A stretch of 7,732 bases of DNA from UKL13-2 sp044346745 (GTDB taxonomy: Bacteria > Pseudomonadota > Gammaproteobacteria > Burkholderiales > Usitatibacteraceae). The DNA lies in assembly GCA_044346745.1 (NCBI GenBank), contig JBIIYQ010000128.1:1-7732 (forward strand). The letters are read 5' to 3'. The notes beneath the pieces are model-generated. The model had not been told where the DNA came from, did no database searches, and was given only the letters and a program-made list of their open reading frames with translations. Made by a program: the position numbers and the translations under genes. Shown here one piece after another: positions 6,855 through 7,732 of this stretch (positions are counted from its first letter, which is position 1; the number at the start of each line of letters is the position of its first letter).

Positions 6855-7065
6855 AGAGGCAGTATCACCATAAAGAATCAAGCAATAGCAGGCGTTTTCA
6901 GGCAAAAGAATCTGAAACACCCCGTCCGTTGGGCACTTTCAAAAATGAGCGTCGTAACAACCCACAGAACCTACGCCATGTTGAATACCAATAGAATACC
7001 AGCGAGAGTACCATTTCGGCGGCAGTGACCCGTCCTCGAATTCATCTATCTCCTTTAACGATCGA
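6855..7065. promoter_or_regulatory. Divergent promoter region between murQ and the second GHL10 gene
   Basis: About 210 bp separates two divergent start codons, so it should hold both promoters. I find no convincing sigma-70 pair. On the plus strand TAGAAT (6992-6997) resembles a -10 box but lacks a -35 partner. The clearest pattern is three direct copies of an 8-bp motif at 6983-7013, annotated separately. No ORF here has coding support. Confidence 0.5.
6983..7013 (+). promoter_or_regulatory. Three direct repeats of GARTACCA, one helical turn apart (possible operator)
   Basis: GAATACCA occurs at 6983-6990 and 6994-7001, and GAGTACCA at 7006-7013, with centre-to-centre steps of 11 and 12 bp. 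Such helical phasing would put all three on one face of the DNA, as expected for a regulator binding direct repeats. No matching inverted half-site (TGGTAT on the plus strand) was seen nearby. The location between divergent murein-salvage genes fits a shared control site, but the regulator is unknown and chance cannot be excluded. Confidence 0.35.
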
Positions 7066-7732
7066 ATGCTGCATCCCCCTCCCAAGCCATCGCATCAGAT
7101 CCGATCCATCCGCAACGTGTTTTGCGCATTGGCGGCAATGTTGCTCGCTGCGTGTACAACCAACCCGCCACTCGCAGAGCGCGACCCTGGCCGCGAAGTT
7201 CGTGGCACTTGGATTACCACCACCGCCAACGCAGCCGTGGCCACTCCCGCCGATACCGCCAACACCATGCGGCAACTGCGCGAAATCGGACTCAACACAG
7301 TCTACGTCGAAGTTTGGAAAAACGGCTATACCCAATACCCTTCTGAAGTGTTGCGCCGCACGGTTGGAGTGGATCGGCGCCCGGCGCTGATGCCGCAGGA
7401 CCCCAGTGACCGACCAGAATCGTTGAAGCAACCGGGCCGCGACCTCTTGCAAGAAATGTTGATCGAAGCGCATCGCAACGGACTCATCACCGTCGCTTGG
7501 TTTGAGTACGGATTTATGGCCGCACACAAATCGAGCAATCCGCATTTGCGTCGTATGAAACCTGAATGGTTGTCGCGCGACATCAAGGGCAACGAGGTGG
7601 CACCGAACGGCTTCGTTTGGATGAACCCGTTACATCCCGAAGCCCGCCAGTTCCTGCTCGACCTGGTGCTCGAAGCGATTGACCGCTACGATCTCGACGG
7701 CATTCAGCTCGACGACCGCATCGTCTGGCCGT
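7066..7732 (+). CDS. Second GHL10-family glycoside hydrolase-like lipoprotein (C-terminus off window)
   Basis: Exported lipoprotein with 222 codons visible. Residues 1-30 form a basic n-region, a hydrophobic core (VFCALAAMLLAAC) and lipid Cys30. The catalytic barrel opens with REVRGTWITTTANAA (43-57), then LNTVYVEVWKNGYTQYPSEV (about 81-100), GRDLLQEMLIEAHRNG, TVAWFEYGF, and DLDGIQLDDRIVWP (209-222) with acidic pair Asp216/Asp217 at the right edge. The WNxGYTxYPS and WFEYGF patterns are those of the GHL10 subgroup common in cyanobacteria and some proteobacteria. They differ from the YngK/DigH-type copy at 1577-3310, so this is not a recent duplicate. The substrate is probably an envelope or extracellular glycan, but is not proven. 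ATG 7066 is the only start in frame upstream of the signal peptide; its ribosome-binding site is weak. It is transcribed away from murQ. Confidence 0.88.
   Translation, partial: MLHPPPKPSHQIRSIRNVFCALAAMLLAACTTNPPLAERDPGREVRGTWITTTANAAVATPADTANTMRQLREIGLNTVYVEVWKNGYTQYPSEVLRRTVGVDRRPALMPQDPSDRPESLKQPGRDLLQEMLIEAHRNGLITVAWFEYGFMAAHKSSNPHLRRMKPEWLSRDIKGNEVAPNGFVWMNPLHPEARQFLLDLVLEAIDRYDLDGIQLDDRIVWP

Noticed and set aside
6855..6920. Extended murQ starting with GTG at 6920
   Set aside because: The 22 extra residues (MFQILLPENACYCLILYG...) have no MurQ counterpart; ATG 6854 gives the usual length.
6992..6997. TAGAAT as the -10 box of the second GHL10 gene
   Set aside because: No acceptable -35 hexamer 16-18 bp upstream, and it overlaps the direct repeats, so the match may be incidental.

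Overview
The window is bacterial, moderately GC-rich and gene-dense. Several features point to a Gram-negative, most likely a gammaproteobacterium: lipoprotein signal peptides on three exported enzymes, an AmiD-type outer-membrane amidase, an AmpG-type permease, and two kinds of small dispersed palindromic repeat. No tRNA, rRNA, CRISPR array or transposase gene was found.

Six genes run on the minus strand as one probable operon, read from right to left. They are murQ (N-acetylmuramic acid 6-phosphate etherase), an AmpG-family permease, a NagX-like membrane acyltransferase (HGSNAT/DUF5009 family), a GHL10 glycoside hydrolase-like lipoprotein (DigH/YngK type), a BadF/BadG-type amino-sugar kinase (MurK-like), and an AmiD-like murein amidase lipoprotein cut by the left edge. 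A seventh gene starts on the plus strand, divergent from murQ, and is cut by the right edge. It is a second GHL10 lipoprotein of a clearly different subtype. The roughly 210-base divergent region carries three spaced copies of an 8-bp motif.

Together the genes read as an outside-in murein-sugar salvage pathway. AmiD would strip stem peptides from muropeptides, the GHL10 enzymes would act on the resulting denuded glycan in the envelope, and the AmpG-like and NagX-like membrane proteins would handle uptake. The kinase would make MurNAc-6-phosphate and MurQ would convert it to GlcNAc-6-phosphate plus D-lactate. No PTS transporter (MurP), NagZ, exo-muramidase or NagA is in the window; they may lie beyond its edges.

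Two non-coding elements stand out. An 85-bp inverted repeat (3179-3263) sits at the front of the GHL10 lipoprotein gene, between a good ribosome-binding site and the signal-peptide core, and appears to have displaced the native start. A different long palindrome (4489-4575) lies between the permease and nagX-like genes.
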